A DNA stretch of 64,000 bases, from the NCBI GenBank assembly GCA_937925335.1, contig CALEWY010000038.1, positions 1-64,000 of the forward strand. Reading direction: 5' to 3'. Under the pieces are notes generated by a model. It had not been told where the DNA came from and did no database searches. It saw only the letters and a program-made list of their open reading frames with translations. The stretch's first letter is position 1; every line of letters starts with the position of its first letter. The stretch comes from an uncultured Acidimicrobiales bacterium (GTDB taxonomy: Bacteria > Actinomycetota > Acidimicrobiia > Acidimicrobiales > SZUA-35). Both the position numbers and the translations under genes were made by a program. Of this stretch, positions 45,537-54,931 are shown piece after piece.

Positions 45537-45980
45537 TTGAGCGACTCGATCGGCACCCGCGTCACGGCGAGCGTGCTTGCGCTCGCGCTCGGCGGGGTTG
45601 GCTGGCTTGGATGGGTCGAATCGGGCTCGGTTGTGCGTAACAGCTACGAGATGTTTCGTGCTGCACAGCGCCTGGGTCTCGATGTGTTGACGCCGCTGCG
45701 GGTGGTTTGGTTTCTCGTGCCGGTCGCTTCGCTGCTCGTCGTGGTGCTGATGGCTGCTGGTTTCGTTCGCAGTGGTCTCGGGGTCCTTGTGCTCGAGGCG
45801 TTGCTCGTCGGAGCGGCAGGTGTTGCCGTTCTGGTCGTCGGTGTTCGTGGTGGGATTGGCTCGCTCGTCGGTGTCGCCTTGGCGGGGGCGGTTGTGGCCT
45901 TGATCATCAGTGATGTGATCAGGCGCGTCCGCCTCCGTCGCTCCAACGACGGCGAGGTTGGACACCCGGCCGGGGGCTAG
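45537..45980 (+). CDS. Small four-span membrane protein
   Basis: 147 residues read from a TTG that follows the previous stop without gap. Four hydrophobic segments are visible (residues about 10-28, 55-75, 80-102 and 105-125), then an Arg-rich tail. No family motif. Adjacent translation suggests co-expression with the YcaQ-like gene. A period-12 repeat begins 32 bp after the stop. Confidence 0.65.
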   Translation: MSDSIGTRVTASVLALALGGVGWLGWVESGSVVRNSYEMFRAAQRLGLDVLTPLRVVWFLVPVASLLVVVLMAAGFVRSGLGVLVLEALLVGAAGVAVLVVGVRGGIGSLVGVALAGAVVALIISDVIRRVRLRRSNDGEVGHPAGG

Positions 45981-46012
45981 CTCGTCGATCACATCAGCGC
46001 GGACCCCGGCGC

Positions 46013-46060
46013 TGATTGCAGTGCTGTTTGCAGTGATGTTTGCAGTGCTGATTGCAGTGC
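46013..46060 (+). repeat. Four 12-bp tandem repeats
   Basis: TGATTGCAGTGC / TGTTTGCAGTGA / TGTTTGCAGTGC / TGATTGCAGTGC. In one frame this reads as a hydrophobic four-residue-periodic string (IAVL-FAVM-FAVL-IAVP), but no supported start or ribosome site exists. Confidence 0.85.
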
Positions 46061-46123
46061 CAGTGAGGTCTTGGCCGCAGTGCGTTCCTCAAGTGCAGGG
46101 GGCGACACGTCGATGCCCCTTGG

Positions 46124-48313
46124 GTGAACCACACTTTCCCGATGAACGGTGACCCGTCGATGCCCGAGCGCCCGAACCCGCCCGCGTCGCCAGGGAGCGC
46201 GCCATCGGACCAGCCAGCGCCTCCGCACCACCATGCGCCCGAGCCGCCGCCGGCCCAGTATCCATCGGCTCAGCAAGCGCCGGCGCAGCAGCCGCCGGCG
46301 CAGTTTCCGCCAGCGCAGTATCCGTCTGCTCAGCAGCCGCCGGCCCAGCAACCGTCACCCCAGTGGGCCGCTCCCGCTGCGCCCACCCAGGCTGCGCCCA
46401 CCCAGGCTGCGCCCATCCAGCCCGGCTCGTTCCAGCCGGCACCCAGCTCGGCCGCAGCATCGGTGGGCCCCGTCGAGTTGCTCGATTCGGTGTCGTCAAC
46501 GCAGACGACCAGCACCGCCGTCACGAAGAAGCCATCCAGTTTCCTGCGGGTTGGTCTGATCGGTGCGCTCGGCATGGTCGGCGTCGCTGGAGCGTTCGCG
46601 GTGCAGAGCGCACTGAGCGAACCAGCAGGTCCACAATCGCCCGACGACGCTGTGGGCGCCCTGTTCACTGCGATCGAGAATGAAGATGTGCTCGGAGCGG
46701 CCGAGGTGCTGTTGCCGAGCGAACGGGAAAGCCTTGTCGAACCTTCACTCGAGCTGTTCGCCGAGATCGAACGTATTGGTGTCGTCGAAGAGGGAACCGA
46801 TCTGAATTCGGTCGGTGGTGTCGATATTGAGATCGATGGGTTGACCTATGAGTCGACACCGATTGGCGATGGCGTCGTCAACGTTGTGGTCACCGGCGGA
46901 ACGGTGACGACGACCACCAACCCCTCCGAACTACCGGTCGGCAGTGCGCTGACGGATCGCATGGACGAACCGCTCGAGTCCCAGCCGACCGAGGTCGACG
47001 TCGACGACCTTGGTGACAACGAGCTGCGGTTCACCGTCGTCGAGGAAGACGGCGGTTGGTACGTGAGCGTCTGGTACACGGCCGCTGAAGCGGTTCGAGC
47101 CGTTGAAGGTAGACCGGCTCCCGTGTTCGGCGAAGGGCCGCTTCCGGTTGGGGCATCGAGCCCCGAAGCCGTGATCGAGCAGATGGCCGCCGAGATGGTT
47201 GAGCTCGATTGGGAGGGTGTCCTCACGCTGATGGACCCGCGAGAAGCCCGAGTCTTGTACGACTATTCGCCGCTCGTGCTGCCCGAGTGGCAAGCATCGA
47301 CCAACGAGTTTCGCAACGAGGTAGCCGGCGCAACGTGGTCGCTCGACAGCCTCGAGACCTCCACTTCGGAGCGACGTGGACAGACCGTCGTCACCGTCGA
47401 CGGGTTCGCCTTCAGCGTGGCTGACCAGGGTGAGTCCTACACCGTGAACTACGACGGCCGGTGTTTCAACTGGAGCGACCAATACAGCACTGAAACGATC
47501 TGTGATGACGAGCTTGCGGAACCGATCTTTGGTGTTGGCGCTGGCATGACCGGCGTCGACGCTGGGTTCGTCGTCGTCGAACGTGACGGCCGCTGGTATC
47601 TCTCGCTTGCTCCGACCGTCATCGGCGGAGTCACCGATCAACTCGCCACGGTCGAAACCGGCGCCTTTGATGAGTGGATCGAGAGCTGGTTCGACGAGCT
47701 CCTGAGGGAGTTTGGCCTTGGGACAACGGCGGCCGACCGGTTCGAAGCGATCGAGGGGCCGATCGCCGCGGAAGAGATCCCAACGACGACTGGCCCGGCC
47801 GAATTCGCCGAGCCAGAACTCCAAACAACGGGTCCCCCCGCTACCGATCAATCGGCTCCACCGGAGACGATTGCCCCCGGGCAAACAACCACTGTTCCCG
47901 CACCGACGCCAGAGGCCACATCGGCCCCGTTCACAACCGGCGTGCCGACGCCAGATCAGCTGGCCGATTACCGTTGGGATCGCGACGCCTTCCTTGCCGA
48001 TGGGCAAGTGTTTACGTCGAGCCCGGGTTGGTGGATCGATCCGACAGGACCGGTCGCCGTTTCTGCCGTCTCGGTGTGGAGCTCGACTGGTGACGCGTTC
48101 CTTGAGATCGCCGAGTTCAGCTCAGAGACCGACGCTCGTTCATCGCTCACGTCTGTGAGCGAGCTCACCAACGACAAGACCGACGTGTCCATGTTCGGTC
48201 TGCGTTTCGTCATCGTCGATCGCTTTGTCATCGTCTCTACCGATGACGATGCGGGACGCAACCTTGCCTTTGCCCAGGCCGAGCACCTGTCGCTCTACCT
48301 CGAAGGCCAGTAG
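46124..48313 (+). CDS. Large proline-rich single-span membrane protein
   Basis: 729 residues. Residues 1-110 are Pro/Gln/Ala-rich with repeated PPAQYPSAQQ and PTQAA units (cytoplasmic). One membrane helix follows (FLRVGLIGALGMVGVAGAFAV, about 142-162). The extracytoplasmic part has two similar lipoprotein-like domains (about 170-340 and 345-525, each with SPDDAVGALF or SPEAVIEQM and a GGWYVS/GRWYLS strand pair), a Thr/Pro linker (about 555-620) and a C-terminal compact domain with VFTSSPGWWID. This architecture is frequent in actinobacteria; the role is unknown. Start GTG 46124 or ATG 46142. Confidence 0.82.
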   Translation: MNHTFPMNGDPSMPERPNPPASPGSAPSDQPAPPHHHAPEPPPAQYPSAQQAPAQQPPAQFPPAQYPSAQQPPAQQPSPQWAAPAAPTQAAPTQAAPIQPGSFQPAPSSAAASVGPVELLDSVSSTQTTSTAVTKKPSSFLRVGLIGALGMVGVAGAFAVQSALSEPAGPQSPDDAVGALFTAIENEDVLGAAEVLLPSERESLVEPSLELFAEIERIGVVEEGTDLNSVGGVDIEIDGLTYESTPIGDGVVNVVVTGGTVTTTTNPSELPVGSALTDRMDEPLESQPTEVDVDDLGDNELRFTVVEEDGGWYVSVWYTAAEAVRAVEGRPAPVFGEGPLPVGASSPEAVIEQMAAEMVELDWEGVLTLMDPREARVLYDYSPLVLPEWQASTNEFRNEVAGATWSLDSLETSTSERRGQTVVTVDGFAFSVADQGESYTVNYDGRCFNWSDQYSTETICDDELAEPIFGVGAGMTGVDAGFVVVERDGRWYLSLAPTVIGGVTDQLATVETGAFDEWIESWFDELLREFGLGTTAADRFEAIEGPIAAEEIPTTTGPAEFAEPELQTTGPPATDQSAPPETIAPGQTTTVPAPTPEATSAPFTTGVPTPDQLADYRWDRDAFLADGQVFTSSPGWWIDPTGPVAVSAVSVWSSTGDAFLEIAEFSSETDARSSLTSVSELTNDKTDVSMFGLRFVIVDRFVIVSTDDDAGRNLAFAQAEHLSLYLEGQ

Positions 48314-48322
48314 GTTCAGGCG

Positions 48323-48715
48323 ATGCCAACCCTTTCTTTCGACGGCGAGACCCACGACGAAATCACCCAAAAGGTCCGCCGTTGGCTGGCCTCGGTCGAT
48401 GGTGACATCGCGGGCCCGATGGGTATCGCTGATGTCGTGAACTCCTCGGCCGAGCTGACGAAGGATGCTCTGCAGGTGATTGCAAAGTCAGCTCCCGGCG
48501 GGGTTGGTGAAAGCGACATCGTGAAGGCGCTCACGACGATGGGATATAAGGCGACTGATGCGACCCGAAGTGGCGTGCTCGGAAGCCTCGATGCCATCGA
48601 AACCGCCACCGGTGGTTCGGTCGTCAAGAACGTCGCTGAGCGCGGGACCAAGGCGGTTTTCGAGATGAACGCGGCGATCGCCAAGCAGATCCTCAAACAA
48701 GCCGTGAAAGACTGA
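48323..48715 (+). CDS. Uncharacterised small soluble protein
   Basis: 130 residues, starting MPTLSFDGETHDEITQKVRRWLAS, helical, with an acidic first half and a Lys-rich end. A middle segment (GGVGESDIVKALTTMGYKATDATRSGVLGSLDAIE) could be a winged-helix-like fold, but no family was recognised. It starts 9 bp after the large membrane protein, so it is probably in the same operon. Confidence 0.7.
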   Translation: MPTLSFDGETHDEITQKVRRWLASVDGDIAGPMGIADVVNSSAELTKDALQVIAKSAPGGVGESDIVKALTTMGYKATDATRSGVLGSLDAIETATGGSVVKNVAERGTKAVFEMNAAIAKQILKQAVKD

Positions 48716-48809
48716 CGTTCGAGACCCTTCTTACGAGCGGTCTCCGTTAGTCTGACCTCTTCCCTCGGCGAGCTGAGACGTTCGCTGGCACCGCAGGAAG
48801 GGCAGCTGC

Positions 48810-49916
48810 ATGGCCGAGATCGAGATTGGACTCGGAAAATCGGGGCGTCGGGCGTTTAGCCTCGACCAACTGGCGCTCGTGCCGAGTCGTCGTACCCGCG
48901 ATCAGGAGAAGGTGGATCTGTCTTGGCAGATCGACGCCTACCGGTTCGAACTTCCGTTCCTTGCGTCACCAATGGACTCCGTCGTCAGCCCGGAGCGGGC
49001 TATTGAAATCGATGGCCTCGGCGGGGCGGGTGTGCTCGATCTTGAGGGTGTGTGGGTTCGTCATGACGACCCGTCCAGCGACCTCGCCGAGATCGCCGAG
49101 ATGGATCACGACGCCGCTCAGGCTCGTCTTCGTGAGCTCTACTCCGCACCGGTCGATTACGACCTCGTCACCCAGCGCATCAAAGCCATCCACGCAGCCG
49201 GTGCGTACGCCGCTGGATCGGTATCGCCCAAGCGCGTGGCCGCCATGGCAGAGACGCTGCTCAACGCCGAGCTCGATCTTCTCGTCATCTCGGGCACCGT
49301 CATCTCTGCGGAGCACGTGTCCGATTCTGAGCCGCTCAACTTGAAGCAGTTCGTGCGTGAGCTTGAGACGCCGGTGATCGTCGGCGGCTGTGCGAGCTAC
49401 CAAGCGGCACTTCACCTGATGCGAACCGGTGCGGCCGGTGTGCTCGTTGGTGTCGATGGCGGCCGTGCTGCCACAACTCACAGCGTCACCGGCATTGGTT
49501 CACCGATGGCAACAGCGATCGCTGATGTGCGCGCCGCTCGGATGCGTCACCTCGACGAGACGGGTGTCTACGTCCACGTGATCGCCGATGGTGGACTTCG
49601 CTCCGGTGGTGACATCGCCAAGGCTGTTGCTTGCGGCGCTGATGCCGTCATGCTCGGTTCGGCGCTCGCTGGTGCCGACGGTGCACCCGGTGGTTCGTGG
49701 CACTGGGGCCGCACAGCCGTTCACCCCGATCTTCCTCAGGGTCGCCTCGTCGAGCTCGATTCGGTTGGTTCGTTGACCGAGGTGCTGACGGGACCGTCAA
49801 CTCGTTCCGACGGTCGGGCCAACATCTTTGGGTCGTTGCGCCAGTCGATGGCGACCCTTGGTTATGAGACCGTGAAAGAACTGCAGAAGGCAGAACTCGT
49901 CGTGGTCGAGTCATGA
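48810..49916 (+). CDS. guaB3: GuaB3-family IMP-dehydrogenase-related protein lacking the catalytic Cys
   Basis: 368 residues, TIM-barrel IMPDH/GMPR fold without CBS domains. Hallmarks: [68 protein letters not shown]. In IMP dehydrogenases the active-site loop reads x-C-T-T; here the cysteine position is Ala221 (AATTH), so the covalent E-XMP step should not be possible. Actinobacterial GuaB3 proteins lie beside guaA/guaB and have no settled function. The gene overlaps guaA by 4 bp. A regulatory or alternative nucleotide-binding role is possible. Confidence 0.88.
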   Translation: MAEIEIGLGKSGRRAFSLDQLALVPSRRTRDQEKVDLSWQIDAYRFELPFLASPMDSVVSPERAIEIDGLGGAGVLDLEGVWVRHDDPSSDLAEIAEMDHDAAQARLRELYSAPVDYDLVTQRIKAIHAAGAYAAGSVSPKRVAAMAETLLNAELDLLVISGTVISAEHVSDSEPLNLKQFVRELETPVIVGGCASYQAALHLMRTGAAGVLVGVDGGRAATTHSVTGIGSPMATAIADVRAARMRHLDETGVYVHVIADGGLRSGGDIAKAVACGADAVMLGSALAGADGAPGGSWHWGRTAVHPDLPQGRLVELDSVGSLTEVLTGPSTRSDGRANIFGSLRQSMATLGYETVKELQKAELVVVES

Positions 49917-51535
49917 CCGTCAACTCTGAGACGACCAGTTCTGATTCCCCGAACGCTGATTCTCTGAACGATGCGGCGAACGCCGCCACCGCTGCCCCTG
50001 ATCAAGTTGTTCTCGTCGTCGACTTTGGTGCGCAGTACGCCCAACTCATCGCTCGCCGAGTGCGCGAGCTGAAGGTGTACTCCGAGATCGTTCCGCACAC
50101 GATCAGTGCGGCTGATGTCGCAGCCAAGGAACCGACCGCAATCGTGTTGTCCGGTGGCCCAAAGAGCGTCAACGTCGAGGGAGCACCTGCGCTCGACCCG
50201 GCCATCTACGACCTCGGAATCCCGATACTTGGTATTTGCTACGGCGCCCAGCTGATCGCTCAACAGCTCGGTGGTGTTGTTGGTCGCGAAGATCGTGGCG
50301 AATACGGCCGCACCGTGATGAACCGCATCGAGGGGTCGAACTCGGCGCTCTTGCACGATGGCATCCCGGCCGAACAGGTCGTGTGGATGAGCCACTTCGA
50401 CGCGATCACCGACGTTCCTGATGGGTTCGTTGCGACCGCGTCGACGCCGAACGCTCCGGTCGCTGCGTTTGAGAGCATCGAGCGCAAGATCTACGCCGTT
50501 CAGTACCACCCCGAGGTTGGCCACACGCCCCACGGGATGGAAGTGATCGAGCAGTTCTTGTGGCGTGAAGCCGGGTGTGACCCGAGCTGGACCATGGGAT
50601 CGATCATCGAAGCGTCGGTAGCGGCCATCCAGGCACAAATCGGCGACGGACGGGCCATCTGTGGTTTGTCCGGTGGTGTCGATTCGGCTGTCGCTGCCGC
50701 ACTCGTGCACAAGGCGATCGGCCACCGGCTGACCTGTGTGTACGTCGACACCGGCCTCATGCGATTGAACGAGTCCGACCAAGTGGTTGAGACGTTCCAG
50801 AAGCACCAGGGCATGGAGTTGATCCATGTTCGGGCTGCCGATGAGTTCTTCGCCAAGCTCGACGGTGTCGTCGAGCCGGAAGCCAAGCGCAAGGCGATCG
50901 GCGAACACTTCATCCGTGTCTTCGAAGCCGCATCGGGCGGTATCGACGACGCCGACTTCTTGGTGCAGGGAACCCTCTATCCCGACGTCATCGAGTCCGG
51001 CACAGGAGACGCTGCGAAGATCAAGAGTCACCACAACGTCGGTGGACTGCCTGACGATCTCGAGTTCGATCTCGTCGAACCGCTCCGAAACCTCTTCAAA
51101 GACGAGGTTCGTGAAGTCGGTTCCCAGCTGGGGTTGCCGGACGAGATCGTGCAGCGTCAACCGTTCCCTGGCCCCGGTCTGGGTGTTCGCATCATCGGTG
51201 AGGTCACACCCGAGAAGGTGGAGATCCTTCAGCACGCCGACGCGATCGTTCGCGAAGAGATTGCGTCTGCTGGCCTCGAACGAGATCTCTGGCAGTCTTT
51301 CGCCGTTCTCGCCGACATCAAGACCGTCGGCGTGATGGGCGACGAGCGCACCTATGCGCATCCGGTCATCATCCGCGCCGTCACGTCCGATGACGCAATG
51401 ACCGCCGACTGGGCGCGTCTTCCCTACGACCTCCTCGAGCGGATGAGCAATCGCATCATCAACGAGGTCGACGGGGTCAACCGAGTGGCGTACGACATCA
51501 CGTCAAAGCCCCCCGGCACCATCGAGTGGGAGTAG
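49913..51535 (+). CDS. guaA: GMP synthase (glutamine-hydrolysing)
   Basis: 540 residues. The class I amidotransferase has [16 protein letters not shown], Cys in [17 protein letters not shown] and the His/Glu pair in [11 protein letters not shown]. The ATP-pyrophosphatase P-loop is [14 protein letters not shown], and the C-terminal dimerisation region ends [17 protein letters not shown]. It converts XMP to GMP. About 36 extra N-terminal Ser/Asn/Ala-rich residues precede the family start; the ATG at 49913 overlaps the guaB3 stop. Full-length and apparently functional. Confidence 0.97.
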   Translation: MTVNSETTSSDSPNADSLNDAANAATAAPDQVVLVVDFGAQYAQLIARRVRELKVYSEIVPHTISAADVAAKEPTAIVLSGGPKSVNVEGAPALDPAIYDLGIPILGICYGAQLIAQQLGGVVGREDRGEYGRTVMNRIEGSNSALLHDGIPAEQVVWMSHFDAITDVPDGFVATASTPNAPVAAFESIERKIYAVQYHPEVGHTPHGMEVIEQFLWREAGCDPSWTMGSIIEASVAAIQAQIGDGRAICGLSGGVDSAVAAALVHKAIGHRLTCVYVDTGLMRLNESDQVVETFQKHQGMELIHVRAADEFFAKLDGVVEPEAKRKAIGEHFIRVFEAASGGIDDADFLVQGTLYPDVIESGTGDAAKIKSHHNVGGLPDDLEFDLVEPLRNLFKDEVREVGSQLGLPDEIVQRQPFPGPGLGVRIIGEVTPEKVEILQHADAIVREEIASAGLERDLWQSFAVLADIKTVGVMGDERTYAHPVIIRAVTSDDAMTADWARLPYDLLERMSNRIINEVDGVNRVAYDITSKPPGTIEWE

Positions 51536-51657
51536 CTGGCCCAACCAGCCACACCCAATCCAACAGCAGCACTTCGAGCGTCGAAGAACGCGCCCCAAAC
51601 GCGCCCGAAACGCGCCGCAGGGAGTGACCCGTCCGAACACCAACCCGAACGCCCCGT

Positions 51658-51795
51658 TGACCCTCATCGACCTCAGAGGTGCGGCAGGTCGCACGATTCG
51701 CGATTCGCCTGGTAGTACGGCCGTTGACCCTCATCAACCTCTGAGGTGCGGCAGGTTGCGTGACCCTCATCGACCTCAGAGGTGTGGCGGGTTGA
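51658..51795. repeat. Three 35-bp repeats carrying an ACCTCWGAGGT dyad
   Basis: Copies at 51658-51692, 51725-51759 and 51761-51795, each TGACCCTCATCRACCTCWGA followed by GGTGYGGCRGGT. The dyad ACCTC-W-GAGGT in each is similar in plan to the GGTCTCWGAGACC palindromes at 23325-23499 but different in sequence. It lies between guaA and the convergent MFS pseudogene; the rest of this gap shows nothing. Confidence 0.85.
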
Positions 51796-51815
51796 ACGCG
51801 TGAAATTGGGAGGGG

Positions 51816-53228
51816 TTAGGTGTCTTTGGGGTAGGCGAAGACGACGATGAGTGCTGCGGCGGCGGTGAAGGCGAAGAAGAAGCCGTAGGCCCGGTCGAAG
51901 GCGGCGACGATGTCTGGCCGATCGGCGGCGCCGGTGAAGGCGACGGCTGCAGCGACTCCGACCGCTCCGGCGACGTTGCGCAACATGTTGAACGCAGCGT
52001 TCATCGCACCCCATGCGAGCTCAGGTACAGCGGAGAGGGCGAAGCTGTTCATCGCTGGCGATGACAGGCCCCAGCCGAAACCGAACGAGAGAATGCCGGG
52101 CAAGAACGACGTGACGTAGCGCCCCTCGGCATCGAGCACGAGCCAACACCAGCCCACCGAAAAGACCATGAACAGGCTGCCGATCTGGATCGGCCAACGA
52201 TGCCCGAATCGGTCGGCGACGCGCCCACCGACCAACGTCATCGTGGCCGCGGCAACCGGACCGGCGGTCAGCGCGAGCCCGATATCCAGCTTCGAGTAGT
52301 CCCAAATCCGACCCAGATACAGCGGCCACACCAGCCAGATCGAGAGGCTGGTGACCGAGACGAACGTGTTGGCGAGGCTCGTCATCCACACGCGTTGGTC
52401 GGCGAACAGACCCAGGTCGATCATCGGCTCGGGATGGCGCCGTGACTAGACCAAAAAGCCAACGATGCACGCCGCGGCGACAGCGAAGCACGTGATGGCG
52501 AGCGAACTCGACCAACCCCAGTCCTTCCCCTTTCCAACGCCGAAGACGGCGAGACCGATGCCGGCGGTGCCGAGCGCCGCTCCCAGAATGTCGAGCCGGC
52601 CAGACGGCGTGTCTGGCGTGACCTCATCGACATGACGCAGCGCAGCGACGACGACCACCGCTGCAATCGGGGCGCTTGCGAAGTAAAGCCAACGCCAGTC
52701 GCTGACCTGGAGCACTGCGGCCGACACGGTTGGAGCAATCGCAGCGGAGATCGGACCAGCAGCCGCCCAGGTTGCGACGGCGCTCGATCGGCGGCTGACG
52801 GGAAACAAAGGGAGCGCCATCGAGAGCGAGGCTGGGATGACGAGTGCACCACCGATCGACTGGACGAATCGGGCGGCGATCAGCACCCAGACGTTTGGGG
52901 CGACCGCAGAGATCAGCCCGGTAAGGCCAAACAGCACCACACCGAGCAGGAAGATCTTTCGTCGACCTTGGCGATCGGCGATCCGGCCGGCGAGAGGGAG
53001 AAACGCCGCTGTGCCGACGAGATAGCCAGACGATACAAACCCGACCGTCGTCTCGGGATCGTCGGGGAACGACGCGGCGATGTCGCCGAATGCGATGTTG
53101 GTCGCCGTCCCGTTGAACCCCACCAGCACAAAACCTGCCGCGCCAACAGCGAGAGCCCGCCACGCCGCCGGCGAGATGCTCTCGCTCGGCCCCGTCTCGT
53201 CGATCGCCGTCGGCGCGTTGCTTGACAT
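51816..53228 (-). pseudogene. MFS (DHA2) transporter interrupted by an in-frame TAG
   Basis: The N-terminal half begins at ATG 53228 (MSSNAPTAIDETGPSES) and contains GGTAT-like NGTATNIAFGDIA and RIADRQGRRKIFLLG (motif A), running to ACIVGFLV, where TAG at 52446-52448 ends it. Seven codons later in the same frame ATG 52424 (MIDLGLFADQRVW) opens the C-terminal half, which runs to 51816 and completes a 14-helix DHA2 protein of about 470 codons. Relatives have an aromatic/basic stretch here followed by H-P-x-P-M-I-D-L-x-L-F, matching SRRHPEPMIDLGLF. So one base change turned a sense codon into a stop. The gene may be dead or read through. Confidence 0.88.
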
Positions 53229-53396
53229 CGCTCGCACCCTCTCACCTTCCGCTGCCGGCTCCAACTCGGCGCCCGTTCCGCACATGGACTCGGAGCGCGT
53301 TGGTTGCCGGCCGGAACGTCGGCGGCGGCCAATCGTGTGATTGGAGCGCTGCGCGCTGGGTGCCGACGGCGGGTTCGGTGTGGGTTCTGGGTGCTG

Positions 53397-53423
53397 AGGG
53401 GTCAAGTCTCATTCGCTTTCAGG
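53397..53423 (-). repeat. REP-like element with GACCCC terminus
   Basis: On the minus strand it reads CCTGAAAGCGAATGAGACTT followed by GACCCCT. The GAGAC-nn-GACCCC end is shared with the elements at 18362-18374 and 34978-35130. It lies in the 280-bp divergent region between the MFS pseudogene and the amidohydrolase, where nothing else is recognised. Confidence 0.6.
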
Positions 53424-53508
53424 TTTTTGAGCTCCGAAGAGTCCGAGAAACCAAGCATCACACCGCCGCCCCAGTTCCGTCCGGCCCCGATTGCTCTACG
53501 CTCCGACG

Positions 53509-54792
53509 ATGCCGACCTCATCCGATCGACTCCTCCTCACCAACGCCACACTCTTCGACGGCACATCACAAGAGGTTCGAAGCGGGCTCGTCGACATTGC
53601 GATCGAGGATGGACGGATCGTCGAGGTCGGCTCAGACCTCTCGAGCGCCAGCGCAAGTGGCTCCAGAGAAGCGAGCGGAGCAGCGAACACAGATGAGGTC
53701 GAGACGATCGACTGCTCCGGCAAGCTCGTCACACCCGGACTCATCGATTGCCACGTGCACTTCATGGCCGACGGCGACTTCAGTCCGAACACTCACGCCC
53801 AGACGCCGTTTTCGATGAACTTTTTCCAAGCCGCCGAGCGAATGGAACGGACGCTCGCGTGTGGCATCACCACAGTTCGCGAAGCTGGCGGCAGCGACCT
53901 TGGCGTCAAGGAAGCGCAGGAGAAAGGGCTGATTGCGGGCCCGAGGATGCAGCTGTCGATCTCGATCCTTTCGCAAACGGGCGGACACGGCGACAACTGG
54001 GAGGTGTGCGGTGCACACATGCCGGGAATGCTCGACGCTCACCCCGGCCGCCCGCACAACATCGTCGATGGACCGGATGAGATGCGAATCAAGGTTCGTG
54101 AGCTGATTCGAGCCGGCGCCGACGTGATCAAGGTGTGCACATCAGGCGGAGTGCTGTCGCCTCGTGATGATCCTCAGCACCCACACTTCATGGCGGACGA
54201 GCTCGATGTTCTCGTTGCGGAAGCATCAGCGGCGCATCGGTTCGTCATGGCCCACGCCCAAGCCACCCAGGGCATCAAGAATGCGGTGCGGGCGGGCATC
54301 CGCTCGATCGAACACGGCATTTACCTCGACGATGAGGCGATCGAAATGATGCTCGAGGCAGGCACCTATCTCGTGCCAACACTCATCGCTCCGATGGGCG
54401 TGATCGATGCGGCCGATCGTGGCGTCGACATGCCAGCCACCGTGATCGCAAAGGCCCGAGGTGTTGTTGAGGTCCACCGCCGATCGGTGGCCAATGCGAT
54501 CGCAGCTGGCGTCAAGATCGCGATGGGAACCGATTCAGGAGTGACCCCTCACGGCCAGAACCTGCGCGAACTCGCCGAGATGGAGTCGCTCGGAATGACG
54601 CCGGGAGCGGTGCTTGAAGCAACGACACGCGTTGCCGCTGAGCTCATGGGGATCGACGATGAAATCGGGACGATCGAGGTTGGCAAGGCTGCCGATCTGG
54701 TGGTGTTCGATGGCCCGACCTTGGATCTGAGCGACCTTCGTTCGCGGGTCGACACCGTGGTGCAGGCTGGCCGCCCCGTCGTTCACTCGTAG
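53509..54792 (+). CDS. Metal-dependent amidohydrolase (imidazolonepropionase / prolidase-like)
   Basis: 427 residues. The metal ligands are visible in order: H-x-H in IDCHVHFMADG, the carboxylated Lys in ADVIKVCTSGGV, His in VMAHAQAT and IEHGIYLDD, and the Asp in MGTDSGVTPHG. Ends with the usual AADLVVFDGP strand. This subgroup of the amidohydrolase superfamily includes Xaa-Pro dipeptidases and organophosphate-type hydrolases; the substrate is unknown. The ATG at 53509 is chosen; the frame opens 18 bp earlier without an improvement. No neighbour explains the substrate. Confidence 0.92.
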   Translation: MPTSSDRLLLTNATLFDGTSQEVRSGLVDIAIEDGRIVEVGSDLSSASASGSREASGAANTDEVETIDCSGKLVTPGLIDCHVHFMADGDFSPNTHAQTPFSMNFFQAAERMERTLACGITTVREAGGSDLGVKEAQEKGLIAGPRMQLSISILSQTGGHGDNWEVCGAHMPGMLDAHPGRPHNIVDGPDEMRIKVRELIRAGADVIKVCTSGGVLSPRDDPQHPHFMADELDVLVAEASAAHRFVMAHAQATQGIKNAVRAGIRSIEHGIYLDDEAIEMMLEAGTYLVPTLIAPMGVIDAADRGVDMPATVIAKARGVVEVHRRSVANAIAAGVKIAMGTDSGVTPHGQNLRELAEMESLGMTPGAVLEATTRVAAELMGIDDEIGTIEVGKAADLVVFDGPTLDLSDLRSRVDTVVQAGRPVVHS

Positions 54793-54903
54793 CGGCCGAG
54801 TCCAACACGCCCGGTCAAGACGCCCGGTTCGAGGCGCCGGGTTCGCGACGCCCGGTTCAAGAGGCCGAGTAAGAAACGCCCAGTTCAGGACACTGAGCTC
54901 AGG
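54793..54903 (+). repeat. Degenerate 14-bp tandem repeat after the amidohydrolase stop
   Basis: Eight consecutive 13-14 bp units with consensus ACGCCCGGTTCAAG, from 54793 to 54903, beginning directly after the TAG. Examples: ACGCCCGGTTCGAG (54820-54833) and ACGCCCGGTTCAAG (54848-54861). It lies between convergent genes. Confidence 0.85.
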
Positions 54904-54931
54904 AAAGCGGAGCGCTGTGGTGGCCGCTTGA

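Noticed and set aside
49862..51361. Minus-strand open frame of 499 codons within guaA
   Set aside because: Antisense of GMP synthase with no independent evidence.
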